From CAYTMY01 sp964618075 (GTDB lineage: Bacteria; Bacillota; Clostridia; Eubacteriales; Anaerofustaceae), in the NCBI GenBank assembly GCA_964618075.1, contig CAZTZO010000016.1:1-34112 (forward strand): 34,112 bases of DNA, in the 5' to 3' direction. Each line of letters opens with the position of its first letter. The first letter of the stretch is position 1. The notes under the pieces were generated by a model. It made no database searches. It was not told where the DNA came from and was given only the letters and a program-made list of their open reading frames with translations. Of this stretch, positions 16,442 to 24,754 are shown piece after piece. A program made the position numbers and the translations under genes.

Positions 16442-17212
16442 CTATGAAAAAAGCTTGTTCATAATCTCGTTGAGCGCTGCTCTGCTTACTGAGGTGTCCG
16501 GAAGCTTGCTGGTAGGCTTTCCCTGTGCGTCATAATTATACACCATTTCGTCATGAGGCACAACACCGATAAGGTCCAGTTGTTGATTTTGAATCTCATT
16601 TTTTATCCCATCACTGAGTTTACCCTCCGGAGCGCGATTTATTATAAGCTTTATAAGCTTCGGATTCAATTTTATATCCTTTGCCAAACGCGCTATCCTG
16701 CCGACTGCCTGTACTCCGCGCACCGAGCAGTCGCTCACAAGTATAAGAGCGTCTATCTTGGGCAATATCCCTCTGGAGATGTGCTCCATGCCCGCTTCGT
16801 TGTCAACGACGATATATTCGTAGTTGTCCGAGAACTTGTGCATTTGGGTCTTGAGCATACCGTTTACATAGCAGTAGCAGCCCTCGCCCTGCGTTCTTCC
16901 CATTACAAGCATATCAACGGAATCCGTCTCCGTGAGCGCTGCGCTAAACTTAAAATCAAGATAATCTGCCTTTGTCATTCCCGCAGGTATCGGGGAGACC
17001 AAAGCGGTTTCCGACTTGTTTATTTCTTCTCTTATATCACCCAAGGTTTCTTCGATGTCTACGCCCAAAACTTCGTTTAAATTTGAGTTCGCATCTGCGT
17101 CGACTGCCAGTATCGGCGTCATCTTATGCTTTACCAAATAATCTATCATCATGCCGCAAAGGGTTGTCTTGCCTGTTCCGCCTTTTCCCGCGACCGCTAT
17201 CGTATATGACAT
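16442..17212 (-). CDS. cooC: CooC-type nickel-insertion ATPase for CODH/ACS
   Basis: A 256-residue MinD/SIMIBI-class ATPase. The deviant Walker A loop GKGGTGKTT is at residues 9-17, the switch I region is VDADANSNLNEVLG, and the metal-binding CxC motif C112-Y-C114 sits in GEGCYCYVNG, the position known for CooC1. CooC and AcsF proteins use ATP to load nickel into CO dehydrogenase or the ACS A-cluster. With only acsB in this operon, maturation of the A-cluster (an AcsF role) is the likelier local job. An unusually strong AAGGAGGAG ribosome site precedes the ATG. First gene of the acs operon. Confidence 0.93.
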   Translation of the reverse strand: MSYTIAVAGKGGTGKTTLCGMMIDYLVKHKMTPILAVDADANSNLNEVLGVDIEETLGDIREEINKSETALVSPIPAGMTKADYLDFKFSAALTETDSVDMLVMGRTQGEGCYCYVNGMLKTQMHKFSDNYEYIVVDNEAGMEHISRGILPKIDALILVSDCSVRGVQAVGRIARLAKDIKLNPKLIKLIINRAPEGKLSDGIKNEIQNQQLDLIGVVPHDEMVYNYDAQGKPTSKLPDTSVSRAALNEIMNKLFS

Positions 17213-17277
17213 ATCTCCTCCTTAATAGTACGCTTATACAATTATGCATACCTGCCACTATAGCAAGGGCATCTTTA

Positions 17278-17306
17278 ATTATATTATCTTTTTTAACGAT
17301 TTGCAA
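17278..17306 (-). promoter_or_regulatory. Predicted promoter of the cooC-acs operon
   Basis: On the minus strand: TTGCAA (17301-17306), a 17-bp spacer and TATAAT (17278-17283). It is a near-consensus vegetative promoter giving a leader of about 60 bases. It overlaps the region used by the divergent UPF0280 promoter. Confidence 0.7.
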
Positions 17307-17314
17307 GCGATATA

Positions 17315-17323
17315 TGCTATAAT
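17315..17323 (+). promoter_or_regulatory. Predicted extended -10 promoter of the UPF0280 gene
   Basis: TGCTATAAT is an extended -10 element. No -35 lies at standard distance, as usual for this class. It is 9 bp from the -35 of the opposing acs promoter, so the two polymerases would compete or be controlled together. Confidence 0.55.
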
Positions 17324-17369
17324 ACATGGCACTATTATTCCTTAAAGAGCATTTGAAAGAGTAAAATAT

Positions 17370-18080
17370 ATGGATAGATTCTACAGAGCGACCTTTGAGG
17401 GCAAAGACCTTGTATATTATCGTGTAAAATACAAACAAACAGACCTTTTTATCGCTTCGGACAGCGATTATTCCGAGGTCGTTTTAAAGCTGGTTCAAAA
17501 CCTTTGGGCGTCTTTAGAAGCGTATATAAAAGTATGCCCTGATTTCCTAAGCTCCTATAAGCCCATAAAAGAGGAAAAGGGCTGCCCTAAAATAGCTCTG
17601 GATATGATACAAACAAGTAAAATGTGCAATGTCGGGCCTATGGCTGCAGTTGCCGGAGCGATATCTCAAGCAATCGGTGAGTATCTTCGTTTTACTAATA
17701 AAAACGTCATAGTCGAAAACGGCGGAGACGTTTATATGATGAGCGATGAAAAGCGTATCGTCTCTATTTATGCCGTCAACAATACGATAAATCAGAGCCT
17801 GAAGGTCGAGGTTAAAAAGTCGGATTTTCCGATGTGCGTATGTACGTCCTCTGCGACATACGGGCCTTCAAAGAGCTTCGGGCGTGCGGACAGCGTGAGC
17901 GTGTTTTCTAAAAGCGGAGCGCTTGCAGACGCTGCTGCGACTTCCTTATGCAACATGGTCAAAAGTGAAAAGGATATCTCCAGAGTTCTTGAGTTCGGCT
18001 CCTTAATTAAGGGCGTAAGCGGTATCGTGATAGTTTTAAATAAAAAAATAGGCGCATGGGGAAATGTGAAATTCGTCTAA
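17370..18080 (+). CDS. UPF0280 family protein (ApbE-like fold), CODH/ACS-associated
   Basis: A 236-residue protein of the UPF0280 family (COG2122), distantly related to ApbE flavin transferases. Conserved blocks visible are GPMAAVAGAISQAIGEY (near residue 90), VENGGDVYM, CTSSATYGPSKSFGRAD and ALADAAATSLCN. The family is widespread in methanogens and acetogens, often beside CODH/ACS genes, but has no proven function; flavinylation or a redox-cofactor role is a guess from the fold. It is divergent from cooC, with overlapping promoters, which supports a link to the acs operon. Confidence 0.88.
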   Translation: MDRFYRATFEGKDLVYYRVKYKQTDLFIASDSDYSEVVLKLVQNLWASLEAYIKVCPDFLSSYKPIKEEKGCPKIALDMIQTSKMCNVGPMAAVAGAISQAIGEYLRFTNKNVIVENGGDVYMMSDEKRIVSIYAVNNTINQSLKVEVKKSDFPMCVCTSSATYGPSKSFGRADSVSVFSKSGALADAAATSLCNMVKSEKDISRVLEFGSLIKGVSGIVIVLNKKIGAWGNVKFV

Positions 18081-18165
18081 ACAATATTCGATTATAGAAG
18101 CATAAGAAAAAGTGCATAGTGCCGTACTTGGATATGCACGGTGACTTTTACGAGAGGATATGCAA

Positions 18166-19125
18166 ATGAAGGAATTTTTAAAGTTAACTGCCGCTGAATT
18201 GAGATTTGCCGGATTTTTCACAAGGCTTTTTGCCTCGCTCGTAAATGAAAAAATGATACGCTTTGCTTCGCGTTTATCCCGTTTAAATAAGGGGAAAGCA
18301 AGACAAAAAGGTCTTAATATAAGAGAAGTTTTTATACCGCGAGAGGATAACAGCCTTTTACGTCTTATTATATTCGAGCCTGTTGACAAAGCAGAATCGA
18401 ATGAAAATAACTGCGCCATGCTTTGGCTTCACGGCGGAGGCTTTGCTTACGGCAACGCAAAAAGCGATATGTGCTACATAAAGAGGATAGCCTTAAGCGG
18501 GTGCACGGTCGTTTCTGTCGATTACACCCTTTCAACTGTAAGGGCCTATCCCGCTGCCCTTGAGGACGCTTTACTTGCTCTTGTCTGGTTAAAGGAAAGT
18601 AGCGAGCAGTATTTAGGAAAAATAAACAGAATTTTTGTGGGAGGCATGAGCGCAGGAGCCTCTCTTTGCGCTTCGTTATGTTTGTATGCAAGAGATAATA
18701 ATGCTCCGAAAATATCATATCAGCTTTTGATTGCTCCTATGCTGGATAATACAACGTCTGAAGCCTTAAATAAGGGCAGTCTGTCCGGTATATGGGACAC
18801 AAGAGAGGACGAAATCGAGTGGAGGCTGTACCTTAGGGACATAAACAAAGAAGATGAAATACCCAAATACGCTTCTTGCGCAAGGGAAACAGACTATTCG
18901 TTTTTGCCCTCTACGGGATTATATGTGGGAAGCGCAGACTGTTATTATTATGAAACGCTTCGCTATGCAGACAACCTCAAAAAAACGGGAAATGACGTGC
19001 ATTTTAAGGTGTTTGAGGGAGGCTTTCACGGCTTTGAAAAAATAGCTCCGAGGGCGAAGCTATCCCAACAGGCGTTTGAATTTATCGAGGAAGAAATATC
19101 GCGCGTTTTAAGTAGGGCGGATTAA
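18166..19125 (+). CDS. Alpha/beta hydrolase, HSL-family esterase
   Basis: A 319-residue hormone-sensitive-lipase-type carboxylesterase. The oxyanion motif HGGG starts at H89, the nucleophile is S162 in GGMSAGAS, the acid is D258 in GSADCYYYE, and the His is H288 in GGFHGFE. Residues 1-60 form the cap-like helical part. I chose ATG 18166 because GAGAGGA ends 7 bases before it; the in-frame ATG at 18160 has only 1 base of spacing. No signal peptide is evident, so it probably acts in the cytoplasm on short acyl esters. Substrate unknown. Confidence 0.9.
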   Translation: MKEFLKLTAAELRFAGFFTRLFASLVNEKMIRFASRLSRLNKGKARQKGLNIREVFIPREDNSLLRLIIFEPVDKAESNENNCAMLWLHGGGFAYGNAKSDMCYIKRIALSGCTVVSVDYTLSTVRAYPAALEDALLALVWLKESSEQYLGKINRIFVGGMSAGASLCASLCLYARDNNAPKISYQLLIAPMLDNTTSEALNKGSLSGIWDTREDEIEWRLYLRDINKEDEIPKYASCARETDYSFLPSTGLYVGSADCYYYETLRYADNLKKTGNDVHFKVFEGGFHGFEKIAPRAKLSQQAFEFIEEEISRVLSRAD

Positions 19126-19211
19126 TAAAATAATATTTGCCATAGAAAAAAAATGAATCGGACAGTCCTTTTATGCGCATACTTTATATATAAACATGAA
19201 AGGAGATATCC

Positions 19212-19388
19212 ATGGATAACAGACTTTACTCGAAGGTTGCGCAGAACTGCTCGTCCTTTTTCCCGAGAATAGACGTTTTTCGTTCCTGTCCCGAGGCAAG
19301 CGTGCCCACCTGCTACAACTGCAACAATTTTGAGGATAATAAATGTAAAAAGGGCATATTCGACGCCATAGCGGCAAATCTTAAATAA
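19212..19388 (+). CDS. 58-aa cysteine-rich small protein, possible metal-binding
   Basis: A short gene with a near-perfect ribosome site (AAAGGAGATATCC) before ATG 19212, coding 58 residues. It has five cysteines: C13, C26, C34, C37 and C45, with CYNC and NKCKKG near the end. The spacing suggests a small zinc or iron-sulfur site, like other small Cys-rich proteins of anaerobes. The family is not recognised. It follows the esterase by 86 bp and is followed at 19505 by a terminator. The ribosome site, clustered cysteines and ordinary codon use support that it is real. Confidence 0.7.
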   Translation: MDNRLYSKVAQNCSSFFPRIDVFRSCPEASVPTCYNCNNFEDNKCKKGIFDAIAANLK

Positions 19389-19504
19389 AAAAAGCATTTC
19401 GTACACTTTAAAATGAAGGCATAAAGTAAAGCAAAATAAGCAAGCTTTAACACTAACTTTAACTTAAACGTAGCAATGGCAGTGTAGTATTTTTAAACCA
19501 AGAA

Positions 19505-19544
19505 AACCAATCCTATAGGTTAAACCCTTAAGGATTGGTTTTTT
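19505..19544 (+). terminator. Rho-independent terminator
   Basis: AACCAATCCT (19505-19514) pairs with AGGATTGGTT (19531-19540), followed by a T-run. It ends transcription from the esterase and Cys-rich genes. Confidence 0.85.
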
Positions 19545-19588
19545 ATGTAATTGTATAAAATATCACATGTATTATTTCGTAGCTTATA

Positions 19589-19615
19589 TTGATAATCAAG
19601 CCTCTTTGGTATAAT
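19589..19615 (+). promoter_or_regulatory. Predicted cstA promoter
   Basis: TTGATA (19589-19594) and TATAAT (19610-19615) with a TGG extension before the -10 (TGGTATAAT). The spacer is short (15 bp), which the extended -10 can offset. The leader would be about 100 bases. Confidence 0.55.
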
Positions 19616-19721
19616 ATAATAAGAGTATATTTTAGTTAAGCATCATTCAATTAAGCGTCATAATCAGAACTCATATAACAGACATTTATTTTTAAACAGA
19701 TCGAAACAAAGAGGAAACAAA

Positions 19722-21146
19722 ATGCTCACATTTATCGCCTCGCTGATAATATTAATCCTGGGATATATTATATACGGTCGTTTTACGCAAAAAATAGTTT
19801 CTCCCGACGACAGAGCGACTCCTGCAATGTCGATTAACGACGGAGTCGACTGTGTACCTCTAAAAACGTGGAAGGCTTTTTTAATACAGCTGTTGAACAT
19901 TGCGGGTACGGGGCCTATATTCGGTGCTTTAATGGGCGCAACCTTCGGGCCTGTGGTATTTTTGTGGATAGTGTTCGGCTCTATTCTCGGCGGAGCGGTG
20001 CATGATTATCTTATAGGCATGATATCCGAGCGCAACGGCGGAAAGTCCGTAGCTTCTCTTTGCGGTATATATTTAAACGATTTTATAAAGCAGATTGTAC
20101 GTGTATTTTCTCTTCTGCTGCTTCTTTTGGTGGGTGCGGTGTTCGTGACGAGTCCTGCCGCTCTTATGGCAAGGCTTACTCCCGATTTTGCAAGCAAGAA
20201 CTTTTGGGTCGCATTGATTCTTATTTACTATGTGCTTGCGACTCTTTTACCCGTTGACAAGCTTATTGGAAGGCTGTACCCTTTGTTTGGCATAGCTCTG
20301 GCAAGTATGGCTTTTTGTATTATAGGAAGTATATTTTTTAAAAACGGCTTGAGTATTCCCGAAATAAGCTTATCCTCCTTTACTCCTCAGGAGCCGAGCG
20401 TGTGGCCTTATATGTTTGTGACGGTCGCATGCGGAGCTGTATCAGGCTTTCACTCCACCCAAACTCCTATGATGGCAAAGTGCATTACAAGCGAAAGAGA
20501 AGGCAGGAAGGTGTTTTACGGCGCCATGATATGCGAAGCCGTCATTGCTCTTATCTGGGCAGCGGGAGGTATGGCGTATTATTCCACATCGTCAAATCTT
20601 TCACAAGCGCTTTTATTAATGGGGCAATCGGGAGTTGTATACGAGATGTCCACGGGTCTTTTGGGAGGCTTTGGCGGCGTGATAGCAATAGTAGGAGTCG
20701 TGCTTTGTCCCATTACCTCTGGAGATACGGCGTTTCGAAGCGCTCGGCTGATACTTGCGTAGTGGACGGGGCTGGATCAAAAGAATTTAAAAAACAGGCT
20801 TATTCTCACCTTGCCTATGCTTTTGGCAGGAGCCGTGTTGACTCAGCTCGATTTTGACGTTTTGTGGAGATATTTTTCATGGAGCAACCAAACCTTGGCT
20901 ATGATTACCCTTTGGATAGCTTCCTCGTATTTGTCTGTAAACAGCAAATATCAATTAGGTTTTTTAATAGCCGCGATCCCTGCGACGTTTATGTCCGGGG
21001 TTACCGCTACGTATATATTAATGGCGGAGGAGGGCTTCAGGCTTTCCTCAACAACGGCATATCCGCTCGGAGGAGCCTTTGCGCTTTTGTGCTTTGTTTT
21101 GTGTTTGTACCGCGTGAAAAAGAAAAGAGCGATTAAAATCCGATAA
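19722..21146 (+). pseudogene. cstA: Carbon starvation protein CstA, interrupted by an in-frame TAG
   Basis: Read through, the frame codes 474 residues, the full length of the short CstA family, which imports peptides or pyruvate through a many-helix membrane protein. Conserved features include the DGVDCVPLKTWKAF N-terminal segment, AGTGPIFGALMGATFGP, GFHSTQTPMM and SGDTAFRSARL. A TAG codon at 20760-20762 splits it into 346 residues and a 127-residue tail that continues in the same frame (WTGLDQKNLKNRL, then RYFSWSNQTLAMITLW). Family members have a sense codon here, commonly Asp after the ARLxxA segment. Both halves keep good family sequence, so a recent nonsense mutation, a base error, readthrough, or pyrrolysine decoding are all possible. 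Confidence 0.85.
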
Positions 21147-21174
21147 AGTTCTTTCTTATAAGCGAATAAACCGT

Positions 21175-23568
21175 TTATATTTCTGTACAATCCTTCTCGC
21201 CTTTTATATCATACAAAAGCACGTTTCTGCCCGCAACCTTCATATTAAGTGCCTGAGTGAGTATCGTTTTAAGCTTTCTTGCCTCTTTATTTTCATACAG
21301 ACAGGCACGCTGTCCTTTGGAATCATAATTAAATTCGATAATAACGGACAAGTCCTCAAAGAGCGTTCCGTCTGTCGGTTCAAACTTAAAGTAGGTGAAA
21401 GTCTTATCTTTAATATCCTTAAGAAGAATTTCTGAGGTTATCGTATCGCCGTTCGTGCGTATCAGGCTCATTTTTGCGCTGCCCGAAAGCTTTTCGCCCT
21501 CGTTTTTTGCTTCTATTATCACACCAACGCCAAACAGAGGCTCTTTTGTGCATTTGATAAGCTTATATTCTCTTTTACGCCTTATACCCGCACTTTTTTT
21601 AAGCTTTTCAAAGTCGGGCTTCGGCGCGTCTGTGTCAATTTCATCGTAGTAAAGCACGGACAAGCGCGATTTATTATAGTCCTCATGGGGCTTGGTTGCC
21701 TTGATTATTTCCTTTTTAAGGGCAGTCTTGCCCGTTTTCATATCATACTCTTCACTTAAAAAGCTCAGTGCATTATTGTATATCTCAAGGTGTCTTTGGC
21801 TGTTTGTTATAGCCTCTTCAATCGTATGAAAAATATCGTTTTCATTTTCGTTGAGTAAAATACTTCTTTCACTGTTATTGCTTGAAGAATAACGAGTGTC
21901 GTTTGAGAGAAGCACGCTGCCTAAAAGGGTCGACTGAATAAGCGCAGACGGGAAATCATCAGTATTTTGTGAGGCGCTGTCATTTTTGTAATCAATAATA
22001 AACTGTGGGTGAAAACTATGCGCTTGTAGGTAGCAGGCATTTACAGAGGCTCTTTTTTTTGAATAAGCCAGCTTGATATTTTTATATGCGCTATATTTGT
22101 TATCGTTTGATAAATCCTTATCAAGCACCACGCATATATCGTATTTTTCGGACAGCTCGCACAATACGGGCATGACTTTTTTTTCAAATAACGCGCGCTC
22201 GTTTGTTTCATTATAAAGGGCGAAGGTTATTTGCTTTCGTTTATCTAATTCGTTATAGCTTTTTATTATCCTTTTGTCGAATACGTCGCTTAAGACTATT
22301 GTATTTATATCATAGGTAAGCTTTTTATTGCAGCCTTCGCTTGGTATAAATACAGCCTTAAAGTCGGACAAATCTGTATAGTCCTCTATCGAAGAATAAC
22401 TGTCCATATACAGGAAACATGCTATATTTAAGCTTTTTACCCTTTGCAAAGAAGCCTTTATTTTACTACTATCGCCTAAAAATATACATGCGTCGGCATA
22501 CAAAAGATCCTCTCTTGTCATTTCGTCTGCAAACACAAAGTTATAGCATATATCCTTGTCATCGTGATTATAGTGTATGAAGGGACAGCGCGATAATACA
22601 AGGCTGTCTGAATAAGCTATAAGGACTTTTCTTATTGTGCGCGCGCTTGTCTTTACTTCTGCTCTTTCGAAGGATTTGAACCACTCTTTTTTTGAGCATT
22701 CATCTATTCTTTTATTAAGCATCTTGTCAAACAATTCAGACGAAGTAAACGCCAGAGAATCTATCTCATATTCCGGGTAGTTTTCTATTGAAAGATCCCT
22801 TTGTCTGTTCATCTGCTCGCACACGCACCATTTGTTATGTGAAGTCTCTCTTGAGAGCTTGTTATTTTGAGTTACGCTTATCTCGTTAGCGCAGAATATT
22901 CCGCTTGCGCTAAGCTCAAAATCTCTTGAAATGCGAAGAAGCATATCCCACGGGTAGTCCTTTGTTAAGGATAGGTGACAATCGAAGAAGCCAACCTTAT
23001 CAAACACGCTTTTGTGTACCACAAGGCTGCTTAGTGAAATTAAGGGCTTTGAGAGAAGCTCCTCACACAATAGTCCGTTTGTATCGTTGCCGTATGATAT
23101 AAAGTCGTTTTCCTGTGTGCCGTAGTAGCTGTTTAATATACCGTAGGAGGCATAAAAAGAGTTATATTTCATATATCGGAGGGTTTGAGAAATAAAGGAC
23201 TTATCCCACGCAGTATCGTCGAATATAAAAGCTATATATTCGCCTTTAGCCTTTAAAAAGCCCTCGTAGGTGCTAAGAGCAGGAAGAGCTATATTTGCCT
23301 TATGCGTTATTACGCTTATTCTCGAATCGCTTTGGCATAGCTTACCTAGTTCAACGGGTGTTTTGTCCTCGGAGGCATCGTCAATTATGATCAGCTCCAA
23401 ATTTTTAAAGTCCTGCTCCAGCACGCTTTGAACAGCTCTTTTGAGAAATCCGTCCGCCTGTTTGTTATATGTCGGCATTATGACGGAAACCTCGCAGGGC
23501 TTATCTCTATATGCCGCTGCCTGCAAAAATGTCGATGTGTTTTCGTTTATTATCTGTTTGAGTTTCAC
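21175..23568 (-). CDS. Two-part glycosyltransferase: GT2 plus second GT-like domain
   Basis: A 797-residue protein. Residues about 25-260 are a GT-A family 2 transferase: VSVIMPTYNKQ, AVQSVLEQDF, LIIIDDASEDKT and the FDDTAWDK nucleotide-sugar/metal site. Residues about 305-620 look like a GT-B-type module with repeated Rossmann-like strands (KVLIAYSD, ACIFLGDS, QITFALYNE and SALIQSTLLGSVLLSND). The last 130 residues are beta-rich and unassigned. It starts at GTG, 7 bases after GGAGAG. It probably builds a cell-surface glycan. It is a single gene, convergent with cstA, and not in an obvious polysaccharide cluster. The N-terminal call is firm; the second domain is tentative. Confidence 0.82.
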   Translation of the reverse strand: MKLKQIINENTSTFLQAAAYRDKPCEVSVIMPTYNKQADGFLKRAVQSVLEQDFKNLELIIIDDASEDKTPVELGKLCQSDSRISVITHKANIALPALSTYEGFLKAKGEYIAFIFDDTAWDKSFISQTLRYMKYNSFYASYGILNSYYGTQENDFISYGNDTNGLLCEELLSKPLISLSSLVVHKSVFDKVGFFDCHLSLTKDYPWDMLLRISRDFELSASGIFCANEISVTQNNKLSRETSHNKWCVCEQMNRQRDLSIENYPEYEIDSLAFTSSELFDKMLNKRIDECSKKEWFKSFERAEVKTSARTIRKVLIAYSDSLVLSRCPFIHYNHDDKDICYNFVFADEMTREDLLYADACIFLGDSSKIKASLQRVKSLNIACFLYMDSYSSIEDYTDLSDFKAVFIPSEGCNKKLTYDINTIVLSDVFDKRIIKSYNELDKRKQITFALYNETNERALFEKKVMPVLCELSEKYDICVVLDKDLSNDNKYSAYKNIKLAYSKKRASVNACYLQAHSFHPQFIIDYKNDSASQNTDDFPSALIQSTLLGSVLLSNDTRYSSSNNSERSILLNENENDIFHTIEEAITNSQRHLEIYNNALSFLSEEYDMKTGKTALKKEIIKATKPHEDYNKSRLSVLYYDEIDTDAPKPDFEKLKKSAGIRRKREYKLIKCTKEPLFGVGVIIEAKNEGEKLSGSAKMSLIRTNGDTITSEILLKDIKDKTFTYFKFEPTDGTLFEDLSVIIEFNYDSKGQRACLYENKEARKLKTILTQALNMKVAGRNVLLYDIKGEKDCTEI

Positions 23569-23605
23569 TTGAAATCTCTCCGTATGGCTTTGTTTGGTTA
23601 ATCCG

Positions 23606-23634
23606 ATTATATATTTTATTTATCGCTTTGTCCA
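23606..23634 (-). promoter_or_regulatory. Predicted promoter of the glycosyltransferase gene
   Basis: On the minus strand: TGGACA (23629-23634), a 17-bp spacer and TATAAT (23606-23611), about 40 bases upstream of the GTG start. The rest of the 23569-23873 spacer holds only the terminator at 23804-23844 and AT-rich sequence. Confidence 0.65.
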
Positions 23635-23803
23635 TAACATGCAAGCGATATAAGCTTTGGTGCTATGTTTGTCTATTAAAAAAGCTTTAAAAATGTATTG
23701 TGCGTTTTTAGGCAGTATCTTTTTTAATAACTTAAATATTCAGAGTAAAGACGCTTTTTTGATATGCATAGTCTTTTTACATATTATTAAAGAATAAAAC
23801 AAT

Positions 23804-23844
23804 AACTCCCGATAAGAGGACAAAAGATGTCCATATCGGGAGTT
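23804..23844 (-). terminator. Hairpin terminator after the small membrane protein gene
   Basis: AACTCCCGATA (23804-23814) pairs with TATCGGGAGTT (23834-23844), with an inner GGAC/GTCC stem. T-rich sequence follows on the minus strand, so it serves the gene at 23874-24248 and separates it from the glycosyltransferase. Confidence 0.8.
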
Positions 23845-23873
23845 TTCTTGTAAGAAAAGTCATATTAATGCTA

Positions 23874-24248
23874 TTACGCTTTTATCTCTTCTTCCTTTTC
23901 GGTCTGAGCCTTAGCTTTCTTTGCCGGCTTTATAACGGCTTCGATTTCTTCAAACTCAACTTCCTTTTCGGGTGCGTTCTTTTTGATTGCAACAAGTATT
24001 GCGTCAGCAGCAAAAAGCACTGCGGCAAGTAAACCGTAGGAGGTTATCACGGTTGACCATGAAGGCAGAACCGAAGATAAAAACGGCATGTAAGCGACTA
24101 CGGTTGCGCGGTCATATCCGCTATCAACGTAAGAAGCGATCGTATTGTTGTAGGATACCACATAGTAAACAGCCATGATGACGAGCAGCGCGACGGCGGC
24201 TATCGCGAAGTAAAAAAACAGTGTTCTTTTGGTTTTTCCGATTTGCAT
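23874..24248 (-). CDS. Small two-helix membrane protein, unknown function
   Basis: A 124-residue protein, not recognised. Two hydrophobic segments (about residues 10-31 and 64-86) flank a loop of about 30 residues (NNTIASYVDSGYDRATVVAY), and a charged Lys/Glu tail (KPAKKAKAQTEKEEEIKA) ends the protein, probably in the cytoplasm. It has its own promoter and terminator, so it is a single-gene unit. Confidence 0.75.
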   Translation of the reverse strand: MQIGKTKRTLFFYFAIAAVALLVIMAVYYVVSYNNTIASYVDSGYDRATVVAYMPFLSSVLPSWSTVITSYGLLAAVLFAADAILVAIKKNAPEKEVEFEEIEAVIKPAKKAKAQTEKEEEIKA

Positions 24249-24296
24249 TTGTTATATATTCCTCATTTCCGTTAGGTTAATGTTAAACTATCTCGT

Positions 24297-24326
24297 ATTT
24301 TAGCACGCACAAAAGGTATGTTTCAA
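24297..24326 (-). promoter_or_regulatory. Predicted promoter of the small membrane protein gene
   Basis: On the minus strand: TTGAAA (24321-24326), an 18-bp spacer and TAAAAT (24297-24302) extended by TGC. Confidence 0.65.
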
Positions 24327-24638
24327 CGCATTGCGCCAATATTCACCGAACTTTAATAAAGCGTTCACATTTAAAGATACTTTTCGTTGTTTATAAGACC
24401 TTTAATGCATTATTTACGGTGTTTATTTTATATTATTTATATTTTGAATTATTTTCTTTGTTTTAACGCACGCCTCACTTAAAGGCTTAATAATATATTT
24501 AAAGTATATTTATTTTTAAAGCGTTTAAATTATCCGCATTAAGCAGGACGCAAACTGCAATAAATACTCGCTCCTATTCAATATATTATGGCAAATCACA
24601 AATAAATAAAAGACAATTTGTCATATTATATGTATGAA

Positions 24639-24700
24639 TTAAGAATTGTTAAGAATTTGTGTATACATAAGTTAATAATTATCTTCTACAATGTGTATAC
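24639..24700 (+). promoter_or_regulatory. Candidate response-regulator site and promoter of the two-component/dlt-like operon
   Basis: Two direct copies of TTAAGAAT (24639-24646 and 24649-24656) repeat at 10 bp, the geometry used by OmpR/PhoB-type regulators. They lie just upstream of a possible -10 TACAAT (24687-24692) that lacks a good -35, as expected for an activated promoter. TGTGTATAC also occurs twice (24658-24666 and 24692-24700). Autoregulation by the adjacent response regulator is an inference. Confidence 0.5.
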
Positions 24701-24754
24701 GAATGATATTTAAGACAAACAAACGCGTATAATGTCATTTGCGGAGAAACAACG

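Larger units (their letters stand above)
19389..19721. other. Intergenic region before cstA
   Basis: The 333 bases hold a hairpin terminator (19505-19544) and a cstA promoter (19589-19615), listed separately. No reading frame with a ribosome site is visible. ACACT and AGTGT near 19450 and 19483 could pair in an RNA upstream of the terminator, which would allow a small RNA, but this is weak. Confidence 0.5.
24249..24754. other. Long AT-rich divergent intergenic region
   Basis: About 500 bases between the small membrane protein and the response regulator, with promoters at both ends (listed separately). The centre (about 24360-24600) is very AT-rich with no reading frame, RNA gene or strong hairpin that I can see. 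It may hold bent DNA or upstream activator sites. Confidence 0.6.

Noticed and set aside
19722..21146. Two separate membrane-protein genes
   Set aside because: The second part is in the same frame, lacks its own ribosome site, and completes the known CstA length and C-terminal motifs.
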